In this document: positions 51,201 to 59,756 of the stretch, in pieces
Position numbering within the stretch: position 1 is the first letter of the stretch
How the letters are laid out: each line of letters begins with the position of its first letter
Origin: Plazaster borealis
Taxonomy: Eukaryota; Echinodermata; Asteroidea; Forcipulatida; Labidiasteridae
Direction: 5' to 3'
DNA length: 64,000 nt
Assembly (NCBI GenBank): GCA_021014325.1
Contig: CM037467.1
Location: forward strand, 4,898,001-4,962,000
Notes under the pieces: model-generated
Databases searched by the model: none
The model's input: the letters and a program-made list of their open reading frames with translations, nothing else
What the model was told of the DNA's origin: nothing
Program-made: the position numbers and the translations under genes

Positions 51201-54200
51201 AAACGAAAATTCTGAAACTATTATTGCCCCCTAAAATCTGTACAGGCGTATAAGCATCTACGGTCACTAGACACTGTGAATGGGCACCATCTGGATCATA
51301 TTGAGCAAGCTCTTATCACTATACAGCTGGATGACTCTTGCCCGAAGACCCCATCAGAGGTAAGTCGACTTTATTGATTCATTTTCTCAGTAATGAGAGT
51401 GGACAATTTGGCACTCACAATGGTGTAACCAAGGGGGGGGCAGAACAAATGTAGTGTTCAATGCATGGAATCCTCCCCCCCCCCCCATTTTTATATTTTT
51501 TAATATGAGATATCGCCTTACTCATAAGGCCGGACGGCCACTTCAAGGTGAGGGCTACACTTAACTGATTTAGACTGTCGACCCAAATCAACTGCTACCA
51601 GGGGCACGTTGCCACCTACTCCTAGGGCTGAAACAGGGTTATCCCTTCACAGTCCGTAAGGATGTAGGCACGGGTATCATCAACTAGGAGCCTGGCTGGT
51701 AGAGCAGAATGCACTACCTTCCCATCTTTTTACAAAGCAATTATGGTTAAGTGCCTTGCTCTAGGGCACAAGTGTCATGACCGTGATTTGAACCCACACT
51801 CTGCTGCTGACATCACCAAAGCTTGGGTTCGGTGAACTAGACCGCTCGGCCACGACACGCCACATATGAGAATGTCTAGTTATGCCGCTGTGCACACTGT
51901 CCATGTGAGATTTGATTATGGTCGAGTGACCGCCAAGGTCTTCCGAATTTATCTTGGTTATGTTTTACTTTGCTTGTATTTTTCTGTACAGTTCATGGAA
52001 ATGACTATGAAGGGAGACGTGTACAGTCGCTGGGCTGAAAAGTCCTACAACCTCATCTGCTTCAGCAATGGAATCATTGCATGTAATGGGGATGTACGTT
52101 TGCCTGCAGTCATCTATCTTTTTCATTTTTTATATTTTTTTTTAATGAGTCGCACTAATTTCAACTAAATATATACTTGGGATATGACCCAACTGGATCA
52201 ACAGATATTGGGAGTCTGCCTTGCCAATGCAGTTTACAGCATGTCTTAATTAACCCTACCCCCCCCCATCCTAACCCCCACACCTACCCCAACCCCGCTT
52301 GATGCAGTTTATAGAGGACGCTGACGCCTCAACAACCATAGACTGCAATGAAAAGGCTTCGCGTTACAATTACAGCATCTGGCGATTATCATCGCACATC
52401 CAAAACTAGCGTTTACATAAGTTTTGTGATCGGAGGTGAGCACAAAATTCTAAATTTTTTGCAGCAACCGGAAGCTGAGGTCAAGTTTAATTCTCGGGTT
52501 GTCTTTGTTATATTGTAGATTTTATTTTACTTTCATATTTGTTATCACTAAGTATATACATTCCCAACAACAAATGTATTTTTCATGGTCATAAACCACG
52601 TTAAACTGAAATAAATGACAAAACGAAATCTTTCCCACGTAAATCTCCATTTGGTTGGGACCACAATGGTCCCGGAAGCTCAAATATGCGCGAGACTTGC
52701 ACAGTCTATCGAACCAGTGGTTGGAGTCAAGCACTTTACGCACTAGCCAACCATGCCACCACAAACAGACAACTTTGATTTACTTTGTAATTGAGACAAC
52801 TGTAATTAACTTTGTGTATTTTTGTGTCTGGGCAGCATGCTCCATTTGATGGTATGGTCATGGTTACTATCAGTGGTACGATATATAAACACCTTGTCAA
52901 GACGTCTGGAAGATGGCCAGTGAGTATGAACAGTGTAACCTTTAACCTCTGACTGTCTGACCATTTGGCATCATCTACTGAGGTTTTGAATAAGGGAATA
53001 TAAGAGTGGCGATGAGGTCTTAAACAGCCGTTTAAAACCGGCAGGGTCGTGGCCTTGCGATAAAGAACCGAGCCGAAGGTGAGGTCTTTTATTGTCTGGC
53101 CAAGGTCTACGACCTAATCGCGCTGAAAAGTAAAGTCTGTTCCGACCCAATATGGCTCATCAGGCCGGTGTTTATATCCCGTTTCCTTGGCATTAAACAA
53201 CTTAGAATATTTCTATTCCCCCTGGACAGGATGCCAGTCCATCGCAGGTTACTCCCCAGCTCTCGCCGGTACCCATTTGTACTCTTGGGTGAAGAGAAGC
53301 AATAATGGTTAAGTGTCCTGCTTAAGGACACGAGTGTTTCGACTGGGACTCGAACCCACACTCTGCCGATCAAAAACACCAGAGCTTGAGTCCGGTGCTC
53401 TTATCCGCTCGGCCATGACACGCGTTGAAGACATCCCATTATTTGCTCAGAAAGAGAATACAATATTCTGGTGCCTTTTATGAGAACCTTTGTTTGTCTT
53501 TACTTTCTTTAGTCAGTGTTTCATTGTGACGATGATATTCTCAACAACAAAATTTATTCCAGCAGTTCTGAAAAATTATTATCAAACAAAGGCACTGTAA
53601 AGTTTTGTTTAATACCGTAATGAAGCCGTTGGTTAACTGTCAATGTTCATCATTCTATATAGACCAAGGACTCCATGGGCACGTCATACAAACCTCCGGA
53701 GGAGCTGATTTTTACTGTTGATCAAGTTATTAAGAGAGCCATGGAGAAAGCCATCAATACCTTCAATACAAATGTGAGTTTCTCATTGTACCCTCCCAAG
53801 CTGGTGACAAAACATTAAATATAATTAGAACTAATCATTGGCTCAGTGCTATAAGGTCATTAATTGCAATTTTACATCGTAATGATCAAAAGGTCATTAA
53901 ATGAAAAAAGCTTATAAATTTGAAAAAAACCATCAAAATCAACAAATAAATGCTTTACTTAGAAAACGGTTGTTTCTTTTTGTCAAACAAATACTTTGAG
54001 GACCACTCTTGTTCAATAAACCCCGATTTACTAGGAGCTCAAAAAAATGCAAAAGCAATTTTATCAAACCCATACAAATTGCACAAATGACCAAGCAGAC
54101 GTAATGTTGTATTATACAAATATTGGATGCATTTGATTGCATTGTCATAGTATAACACAAGGTGAAATCTGGACTTTTCCATTTCAGGAGGTGAACCGAG

Positions 54201-57200
54201 TGAAATCGAAAAGCCAGATTTCACCAAGTCATTATATAACATTTCATATTATTAGAAATAATGTTTACTAAAATCTAGAGGATTGGAATAAATTTACTCT
54301 ACCAAAAAACAGTGATGTAATTCTGTTTTTTACTAATATTTTCATTTCTATTTAAACAGGCTTCTAACCTGTTAGTCCTGTCCAGTAAGTGTATTGCTTT
54401 TGGTAAACGTTGGACTAAGCTACATAAGCTGCATCCTGATTCTGTCTTCCAATTGGCGCTGCTGAATGCTTACTACTCACTGCACGGCAAGTAAGAACAA
54501 AACCCTCTTGATGGTATCGTACACGTTTGGTAATGACTCAAAACAAATATTAGCATAAAAACTTACTTGGTAACAAGCAACGGAGAGCTGTTGATAGTAT
54601 AAAACATTGTAGGAAACGACTCCCTCTGAAGTAACGTAGTTTTTGAGAAAGAGGTAATTTCTCACTAAAATAATAAAAACTTCTTGCAAGAAGTTTTTAT
54701 TCCTATCTGAAAGCACACAAATTTGTACAACTAGGATGTTTTTTCTTTCATCATTTTCTTGCAACTTCAATGACCAATTGAGCCCAAATGTTCACAGGCT
54801 TGTTATTTTATGCATATGTTGGGATACACCATGTGAGAACACTGGTCTTTGACAATTTCCAAACGTGTTCAGTGCCTTTAATAGAAAAGTCCATTCAGTT
54901 TTAAATCTCCTTGTCTTACCATTCAATAGACTGTGCAAGTCTCTCGAATATTCAAACTTCCGGGACCAATGTGGTCCCCAACCCCAACCATATGGAGTTT
55001 TACGTGGGCGGGATTTTTGTTTTGACAATTATTTTAGTGTAACGTAGTTTATGGCTATGAAAATTATGTATGTTGTTGGGAATGTAATACTTAGTGATTA
55101 ACAATATGAAAGTAAAATCAATTCAAAAAATTAACGAAGAAAACCTGAGAATAAGACTTGACCTCTTATTCCGGTTACTTTTAAGAAATTAAGAATTTGG
55201 CCAACTTACGGTCATGTTGTCATTGAACCTATGTAATAGACGCACACATTCGGGCGTGATTGGCAAATGGGGTTTCTAACAATAAGCATCCTCGTCCCAA
55301 GTTTTAATTTTGTTTCAATGTTAATTTGAACTAATTATTTGTACTATACAAAAATAGAAAATTTATTTATAACAACTTGCTATGGGTATTTTTATATTCA
55401 AGAATTTTGTATAAATATAATTTAAAAAGAAGATTTGATTTTATAGAAAAATACCTCAGTGCTTAGAACAGTGGGAAACAATGGTGACAGCCCATGGACC
55501 TCTTGTAATCCTAGTTTGTCAGACTAAAGGAATGAAGGTCTGGAATTAAGGATTACACAATAATCCCTCCACAATATTCCCTGGTAAAGAGTGAATTCAA
55601 CCATTGCACCTTTTGTCCCTGTTTGTACTTGGCCAATGAAGTGTGCTTGTCTGAATGCATGCATGGTGTACGCTACACAATGAGCCTTCCAAGCGAGTTA
55701 ACAAGTCATCCGCGGTTGAACTCATTCCACACAGAACGTTCCGAGCAGGTTGCCATGTCAACTGCTCCACACACATGGACATTTTATAAACTTGTTGAAA
55801 TGGTCCCTGTTTTTGGTGGGCTTGAAAATTGTGCGTTAAATGGTTGACCAAGTGTGATACATCCAAGACGTGTGTTTGGTTGAGATTTTGTATGAACGTT
55901 TTATTAACAGGCCTGTTGCAACGTATGAAACGGCGACAACGCGGCAGTTTTACCATGGTCGGACAGAAACTGTGCGCTCCTGCACCATAGAGTCAGTCAG
56001 ATGGTGCCAGGCAATGTTGGATTCATCCAAACCGGTGAGGGGTTTAACGTATAAAGAAAAAATTGGTCATTGTCAGTTTCTTTCTAAAGGCTCACTGATT
56101 ATAAAAGTTCATAGCAGTACAAATCTTCCAGAGAGATTATTTTGTCTGAAATAATGTCAAAGTCCAAAGAAAACAGCAAATGCCAACCACCCAGAGAACA
56201 ATGTCAGCCACACTTGAATGGGTACAAAAGCCCTGACAAATATAAGCAACTTTAAAAATGGGTGGCATGGTTGGCTTGTGCGTAAAGCGCTCACCTCCCA
56301 CCAAGGTGACCCAGGTTCGATACCCGGCCAGGGCCATATGTGAGTTGAGTTGTGCGTTGGTTCTCTGCTGTGCCACAAGGGTTTTCCAGACCATCCGGTT
56401 TTCCTCCCTCGGAAAAAATCAAACACTTTCAATCTCTGGCTGTGCTCCGTGAATGGGTTGATGTGGCTGGCTGCCAAAGGTGCCCTTGCATGCCTGCTTC
56501 TCGAACACGTAGCCGCGTCCTTTGCAATTCAGCTCTTAGCTGCCAGTAAGGATGATTAGCCTCGCAATTATTATAATGTACAAAGTAATCACTAACGTCA
56601 ATTTCAGGCCCTGTTTTTTGTTCATGTTGATGATAATGGATTATTCTCATTGAATCCTCAGACGTCAGAACGACGAGCATTATTCCTTGCAGCCCTCAAG
56701 AAGCATAACGAAAACATGGCAGATGCTATGAACGCGCAGGGTTGTGATCGGCACCTATTGGGTCTCCAGGCAATAGCTATGGAGGATGGGTTACCAATGC
56801 CTGCACTGTACACTGATCCTGCTTATACGAAAAGGTAACAAGACTTGACCGTAGATTGATCCAATAAGCTCTGCATTCAGTCAGCATTCAGCTTCAAAGC
56901 TAATCAACGTTTGTTTCGAATACAAATGGTTTGAGGGTGAACAGTCGATTTTAGCTCCCCTCAGTATTGGAAGTTGAAAAACTAGTTCTCTCGCAAAAAG
57001 CAGATTAACTTTTACGTGTGACGCCATGTTTGATTGTGTGTATACTGTAGCGTTGACCGGGGTTGCGATGCACACGGCTTTAAATGACACAAGAATACAA
57101 ATAACTGGCTTTTCTGCCCCTTGTTCCGGAGCTTTTATTTACTCAACAAGTCCTAACTTTTACACGTAGAAGAAGGCCAAAGCCAGAGGACGCCCTCTCT

Positions 57201-59496
57201 GGCGAGCTGGTTTCCCCGATCGACCAGCAGGGGCAGCCAGCAGTGCGCCCCAGTGGTGTCGTGCTGGCGCCCCCTACCGGTCGATCGGCACCACTGCTAC
57301 AATACACTGCAGCTAGGGTAATGTTGGGGTGTGTGTACTACACCCGTGTACAGTTCCACGATTGCTTTGTTAAGCGCAAGCGTAGTAGACTGTTGCAGAT
57401 GCGACAGTCTACAACGCATATGTATTTACCATGGGCGTGAATACTTGCGCGCATGCTTGGTAAACAGCAAAAAAGGCGCGTGATGATGAATGGACCAGTG
57501 AGAATCCAGCTCTCGATCATGAATATGTATGAGGTTCAGTCATTTTAGTTAATTACCAAACATGTACTTTGTTGAGTGTTTGACGAATATTTTCTTATAA
57601 GTAAAGGAAAAACTGATGGGAGTTGAATGGCTGAAATATTTACTAGACCAGAACCAGCGATCCAGTGGGTTCAAGTCCTGGTCTGAATGCTTGTGTCCTT
57701 AAGCAAGACAGTTAAACATTATTGCTTCGCCCTTCGGATGGGACATAAAGCCATAGGTCCTGTGTGTTGTGTAATGCTCGTCAAAGAATTAAGTACACGT
57801 AGCGTAAAGAGAAGGGTTCGCCCCAGTGTTTCTGGCACGCCTGGTGTTTCTGCTATGGTCTGGCAGCAATATGCACCACCTCACCTTGTATCCTTTTCAA
57901 GGTGTTGTATTATGGTTGCTTCATCTCATAAAATCATTCTGCACAAGCGCCACCAGATTTGATAATTCAGCACCAGGACTATCATTTGTGACAAGTACAG
58001 GGCTTTATAAATGTATACTATTATTATTGTTATTATTATTATTATTATTATTATTTTTATTATAAAGCGGAGGTGGGGGAAATTTCAAGTTGTCAACAAG
58101 TTGTACAGGTTACTACAATTGTCTTGGGGCAGTGTCACCAATGTGCAAAGATGGCTATGCTGTGTTTTATAACATCTCCGATGACAAGTAAGTCAAGAAC
58201 CAATAGCCTATGCAAGTCTCGCGCGTGTTCAAATGAATATTGGGACCCGTTAAAGGGCGGAAGTTTGTTTCCTTCGCGCGTTAAAGCGATGTGCGTGGGA
58301 CCATAGTGGTCCCAAAAATGTTTTAATACGCGTGAGACTTGCACGGTCTATTTCTACATTGCATGTATATAAATAACCTTTGGATATATGTCTTGATTTT
58401 TGTCCTGAAAGTAGAGGTGGTGGGAATTTCAAGATGTCGACAAGCTGTACGGGTTATTACCAGTTTCAGGGAGCCTGTGCGCGCGCCCCTATGGTTAAAG
58501 ATGGGTATTGAGCGTTCTATAGTATCATGGACGATAAGTAAGATTCTCCTTATCTTATGCACACTTTAATCTTTCGACACGTGGATATTAATGTGCAGGC
58601 GCTCTACCAACTGAGCTATCTAGACCTATGATGGCAGTCTACCTATTATGTCAGTATTTGGGGGCAAGTCAGAAGCCATTTAACCTGCAACTGCTGTATA
58701 GCCAGGGATCACACCTCAGTTGGTAGAGTACCGGCATGTTAATTTGGAGGTAGCATGTTCATATCCCATTTAAGTCAATTTGTCTTTGTCCACCCAAAAA
58801 TAAATTTACCCAGTCAGTTTCCATTGTGGTTTGTTACTTGAACTTAATAATTGGCTGTTCTTGTATTGGGTACCAATTTTCATTTGTGTATGAAAAATAA
58901 AGCAAGTTGAAATGATTAAAACAAAAATTAAAAATTTAAATGAGATATCACCTAACATCACAAAGCCGGACGGCCACTTCAAGGTGAGGGCTACACTTAA
59001 CTGATTGGGGCTGATCGACCCAAATCAACTGCCAGCAGGGGCAGGTTGCCACCTACTCCTAGGGCTGAAACAGGGTTACCCCCTTCACAGTCCGTAAAGA
59101 TGTAGGCATGGGTATCATCCACAAGGAGCCTGGCTGGTAGAGCAGAATGCACTACCTTCCCAACTTTTTACAAAGCAATTGTGGTCAAGTGCCTTGCTCA
59201 AGGGCACAAGTGTCATGACCGGGATTCAAACCCACACTCTGCTGCTGACAACACCAGAGCTTGGGTCTGGTGAACTAGACGCCATTTTTGTGACACAGTC
59301 AATTGTTGTTATTACCCTCACAGCAAGTTTGTACATGTATAGATCGAGTACTCAATGTTTCTTTTGCTACAGCTACTTGCCGTGTATTCTCACCTTCAAA
59401 TCCGACGAAGAGACCGACATCAAGCAGTTTTTTGTCTCCCTAAACGTCAGCTTGATGGCCATCAAAAACCTGTTTATGGACAAATCAAAGATGTAA
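42150..59496 (+). CDS. CROT: Peroxisomal carnitine O-octanoyltransferase, complete, 15 exons
   Basis: The enzyme transfers medium-chain acyl groups between CoA and carnitine so that peroxisomal beta-oxidation products can leave for mitochondria. Exons: 42150-42264, 42880-43004, 43775-43956, 44707-44834, 46639-46750, 50184-50274, 51246-51359, 51992-52093, 52836-52919, 53663-53773, 54360-54490, 55911-56034, 56662-56834, 58068-58187 and 59373-59496. They give 1836 nt, 611 residues (human CROT 612). Seen: GERTFQYEDSLPSL near the N terminus, catalytic His324 in HAPFDG, carnitine-site YHGRTETVRSCT (446-457), GGGGNFKLSTS (532-542) with the STS motif, and C-terminal SKM, which fits the PTS1 pattern [SAC][KRH][LM]. 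Start: ATG 42150 places ERTF at residues 11-14, as in human; an upstream ATG at 42120 lies inside an apparent acceptor. Odd: exon 14 has a damaged downstream duplicate at 58412-58537. Confidence 0.95.
42282..42475. mobile_element. MITE D in CROT intron 1
   Basis: GGTCCAATTTCACAGAGCTGC, then GTTTGCTTACCAGAATA and GTGACTGGTTTCCTGCTTAT. It starts 17 bp after the exon 1 donor. Confidence 0.65.
42744..42790. repeat. T-rich run followed by G run
   Basis: TTTATTTATT units grading into ten G. Confidence 0.9.
42880..43004 (+). CDS. CROT: CROT exon 2
   Basis: Encodes TKPFLTEDEFKKTEGVVRAF and IGFRLHRKLQEKA, aligned with VKPFANQEEYKKTEEIV of human CROT. Donor GTACGT, phase 0. Confidence 0.95.
43088..43180 (-). 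mobile_element. SINE E fragment
   Basis: GATTTGAATCTGGGACC and CTCTACCATCGGAGCTATCTAG are a tRNA-like head in reverse; similar to 58590-58650. Confidence 0.5.
43561..43727. mobile_element. MITE D
   Basis: GGCCCAATTTCATAGAGCTGC faces GCGCCTCTATGAAATTGGGCC. Ends are intact and there is no insert. Confidence 0.82.
43775..43956 (+). CDS. CROT: CROT exon 3
   Basis: Encodes VEHWWEELAYMAGRSPLAMQ, then HPMEGTQCERAAIFIWYHMN. This matches the human EEWWLNVAYL and PPKEGTQLERGSITLWH segments. Acceptor ATGCAG, donor GTGATT. Confidence 0.95.
44284..44459 (-). mobile_element. SINE A2, 5' part
   Basis: Minus strand: CGTGGCCGAGTGGTCAAGAG, B box GGGTTCGAATCC and ATGACACTTGTG. Confidence 0.75.
44707..44834 (+). 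CDS. CROT: CROT exon 4
   Basis: Encodes EEFPVEKSRNGTVFSMNQMR and CSRVPGEVSDKLVRFFKT, the family stretch with P-L/V-M-N-Q-F/M and C-x-V-P-G. Confidence 0.95.
44880..45356 (-). mobile_element. SINE A2 interrupted by MITE F
   Basis: Minus strand head GTGGCCGAGTGGTTTAGAGC at 45356 and tail ATTATTATTATT near 44881. A 138-bp insert splits the body. Confidence 0.8.
44953..45100. mobile_element. MITE F, 138 bp, CCTGG duplication
   Basis: Element 44958-45095: GGTCGATTTCACAAA faces GTGAAATCGACC, and inner arms TAGGACTAGTC/GACTAGTCCTA repeat. CCTGG occurs on both sides. The empty site in the SINE copy at 10788-11143 has one CCTGG. Confidence 0.83.
45507..45690. mobile_element. MITE B fragment
   Basis: AATTTACTTGGTGAGAAGCAC and TTCGAAGCTGAGAAATGATTC; the right end is missing. 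Confidence 0.6.
45692..46490 (+). mobile_element. SINE A interrupted by a MITE A
   Basis: The head GTCGTGGCCGAGCAG stops at 45709 and resumes GAGCACCGAATTCAAACTC at 46096. The body and a TATTATTATTATTATG tail follow. Confidence 0.85.
45710..46095. mobile_element. MITE A nested in SINE A, TTAA duplication
   Basis: TTAA 45710-45713 and 46092-46095 flank 378 bp, AGACAGTGTACACTATTGG to CCAATAGTGTCCACTGCCT. The uninterrupted SINE head reads GAGCGGTTAAGAGC (3500-3520), which proves the duplication. Confidence 0.9.
46639..46750 (+). CDS. CROT: CROT exon 5
   Basis: Encodes EREGPCPNHLVVFSNGHVFG and PAQEIYR, aligned with EGRSPNHIVVLCRGRAFVFDV of human CROT. Acceptor TTCATGTAG, donor GTACTG. Confidence 0.94.
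47615..47997. mobile_element. MITE A, right end diverged
   Basis: TTAA 47615-47618, AGGCACTGGACATGTTTGG, centre GGCTTCAGGCCTGAAG. The right end reads CCAAACATTGTATC instead of the usual terminus. Confidence 0.78.
47998..49126. mobile_element. Pogo/Tigger-like non-autonomous segment, left-truncated
   Basis: The right end GTTATAACGGGAGTCGACTG is followed by TA. It resembles the CAGTCGACTC ends and TA target of pogo-type elements. Two further ATAATACGAGG copies occur, near 48043 and 49067. No matching left terminus is found and there is no transposase frame. Confidence 0.5.
49125..49214. repeat. 90-bp copy of the MITE A 3' end
   Basis: Identical by eye to 47908-47997, including the unusual CCAAACATTGTATCATTTTC end. 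Confidence 0.85.
49727..50056 (-). mobile_element. SINE C (tRNA-Leu-derived, long body)
   Basis: Minus strand head CGTGTCGTAGCCGAGCGGTC, B box GGTTTGAATCCC, GCAAGGCACTTAACCATAATT, distal AAGTGGCCGTCCGGCC. Confidence 0.85.
50184..50274 (+). CDS. CROT: CROT exon 6
   Basis: Encodes QLCHIKKLSESERGQAVGVL and TTDDRTSFAK, the L-T-[ST]-x-x-R-x-x-W/F-A segment. The 3.4-kb intron before it carries MITEs, a pogo-like segment and SINE C. Confidence 0.94.
50430..50640 (+). mobile_element. SINE D
   Basis: GGTTGGCGTAGTGGTATC (A box), GGTTCAAATCACG (B box), then ATGTGGATTGGGTTTTCAGT. Confidence 0.75.
50922..51040. mobile_element. MITE B fragment
   Basis: AAAACTTACTTGGCAAGAAGC, GAGAAACGATTCCCTTC and TTTAGAGAAAGG. 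Confidence 0.6.
51246..51359 (+). CDS. CROT: CROT exon 7
   Basis: Encodes AYKHLRSLDTVNGHHLDHIE and QALITIQLDDSCPKTPSE, aligned with the human segment that contains NLALLEKIQSSLLVYSMED. Whole codons, 114 nt. Confidence 0.94.
51509..51866 (-). mobile_element. SINE C
   Basis: Minus strand head GGCGTGTCGTGGCCGAGCGG to distal end ATGAGTAAGGCGATATCTC. It lies 125 bp before CROT exon 8. Confidence 0.87.
51992..52093 (+). CDS. CROT: CROT exon 8
   Basis: Encodes RWAEKSYNLICFSNGIIACN-GD, matching RWGDKSYNLISFSNGVFGCN of human CROT. It leads directly into the catalytic histidine exon. Confidence 0.95.
52640..52720. repeat. Short GGGACC-hairpin repeat
   Basis: GGGACCACAATGGTCCC is followed by GCGCGAGACTTGCACAGTC, as at 54925-55015 and 58210-58345. 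Confidence 0.6.
52836..52919 (+). CDS. CROT: CROT exon 9: catalytic histidine
   Basis: Begins with HAPFDGMVMVTISG; the first codon is the catalytic His (residue 324 here). Acceptor GGGCAG, donor GTGAGT; 84 nt. Confidence 0.95.
53210..53425 (-). mobile_element. SINE A2
   Basis: Minus strand head CGTGTCATGGCCGAGCGGAT, GGACTCAAGCTCTGG and B box GGGTTCGAGTCCC. Confidence 0.8.
53663..53773 (+). CDS. CROT: CROT exon 10
   Basis: Encodes PPEELIFTVDQVIKRAMEKA, aligned with LPEELIFIVDEKVLNDINQA of human CROT. Acceptor TTCTATATAG. Confidence 0.95.
54360..54490 (+). CDS. CROT: CROT exon 11
   Basis: Encodes CIAFGKRWTKLHKLHPDSVF and QLALLNAYYSLHGK, matching FTSFGKKLTKNKMLHPDTF. A MITE A copy begins about 21 nt after its donor. 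Confidence 0.96.
54508..54881. mobile_element. MITE A, left TTAA decayed
   Basis: TTGA at 54508-54511 (TTAA expected) and TTAA 54878-54881. Ends TGGTATCGTACACGTTTGG and CCAAACGTGTTCAGTGCCT; centre CTTCTTGCAAGAAG. Confidence 0.85.
54925..55015. repeat. Short GGGACC-hairpin repeat
   Basis: ACTGTGCAAGTCTCTCGAAT then GGGACCAATGTGGTCCC; inverted relative to 52640-52720. Confidence 0.6.
55020..55910 (+). other. CROT intron 11 distal part, nothing recognised
   Basis: No repeat ends or extra exon seen between the short repeat and exon 12. Confidence 0.4.
55911..56034 (+). CDS. CROT: CROT exon 12: carnitine-binding motif
   Basis: Encodes YETATTRQFYHGRTETVRSC and TIESVRWCQAM. The YHGRTET[VM]RSCT motif is the carnitine-site signature of the family. 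Confidence 0.97.
56258..56572 (+). mobile_element. SINE B
   Basis: Head GGTGGCATGGTTGGCTTGTG, B box GGTTCGATACCC, body GTGCGTTGGTTCTCTGCTGTG and GCGTCCTTTGCAATTCAGCT. Confidence 0.8.
56662..56834 (+). CDS. CROT: CROT exon 13
   Basis: Encodes the helix HNENMADAMNAQGCDRHLLG-L and the end LPALYTDP-like LPMPALYTDPAY. Matches GFDRHLLGLLLIAKEEGLPVP of human. Donor GTAACA, phase 2. Confidence 0.96.
57172..57300. repeat. GC-rich inverted repeat with CTCF-like motifs
   Basis: CCGATCGACCAGCAGGGGC faces GCGCCCCCTACCGGTCGATCGG in CROT intron 13. The reverse complement CCGGTAGGGGGCGC and CCAGCAGGGGC resemble the CTCF core. Confidence 0.4.
57653..58067 (+). mobile_element. SINE A, 5'-truncated, tail at the exon 14 acceptor
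   Basis: B box GGGTTCAAGTCC, CTTAAGCAAGACAGTTAAAC, GGGATGGGACATAAAGCC-like body and GGGTTCGCCCC. The tail is TATTATTATTGTTATTATT and ends in the AAAG that precedes exon 14. Confidence 0.85.
58068..58187 (+). CDS. CROT: CROT exon 14 (intact copy, 14a): STS motif
   Basis: Encodes SGGGGNFKLSTSCTGYYNCL and PMCKDGYAVFYNISDDK. The acceptor TTATTATAAAG directly follows the (TTA)n tail of a SINE, with no intronic sequence of other origin visible between them. 120 nt, phase 2 in and out, so it can be exchanged for 14b without a frame change. Confidence 0.93.
58210..58345. repeat. Short foldback between duplicated exons 14a and 14b
   Basis: GCAAGTCTCGCGCGTGTTCA and GGGACC face GGTCCC and ACGCGTGAGACTTGC. 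Confidence 0.7.
58412..58537 (+). pseudogene. CROT: Duplicated CROT exon 14 (14b) with in-frame stop
   Basis: A second copy of exon 14 lies 224 bp downstream. It encodes RGGGNFKMSTSCTGYYQFQG, a segment two residues longer than 14a, then APMVKDGY, TGA (58509-58511) and AFYSIMDDK. Splice sites survive (CTGAAAG acceptor, GTAAGA donor) and the phase is 2/2, length 126. The stop falls where 14a has Ala. The VQG/FQG and PMVKDGY parts resemble human CROT (VQG..VPMVHNGY) more than 14a does. It may be a dead exon, a recently broken mutually exclusive exon, or a poison exon. Confidence 0.85.
58590..58920. mobile_element. SINE E pieces in both orientations
   Basis: A minus-strand head (GCGCTCTACCAACTGAGCTA) lies at 58598-58620. 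A plus-strand copy (CCTCAGTTGGTAGAGTACC) runs from 58706, with GTCAATTTGTCTTTGTCCACCC after it. Confidence 0.6.
58939..59281 (-). mobile_element. SINE C, head truncated
   Basis: Distal end GAGATATCACCTAACATCAC to GCTTGGGTCTGGTGAACTAGA. The first 15-20 bases of the tRNA-like head are missing. Confidence 0.82.
59373..59496 (+). CDS. CROT: CROT exon 15: C terminus with PTS1
   Basis: Encodes NYLPCILTFKSDEETDIKQF and ends FMDKSKM with TAA at 59494-59496. SKM fits the peroxisomal targeting type 1 pattern; human CROT ends in THL. A SINE C copy ends about 90 bp upstream of this exon. Confidence 0.94.
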
Positions 59497-59756
59497 TCAA
59501 AGATTAACATGTTTGACTGAAGAAGGACCATTTGTGACACATACCTTCTTGCAGTTCTTCCCGACAGGTAAGCTGGTTCTTTGAGGTTTAATAGAGTGGC
59601 TTAATAGCTATCTTAACCTACAGGTCTTACTTGATTACCGCTACCACTTAGTGATGGGGAATTTATCCCAGTTTGATTTTAGCAATTGCCCTACAAAAAT
59701 GTATTAGAATCACTGTATACTTGGTTTGGGGGTTTAGTTTTGTTTAGTACTGCAGG

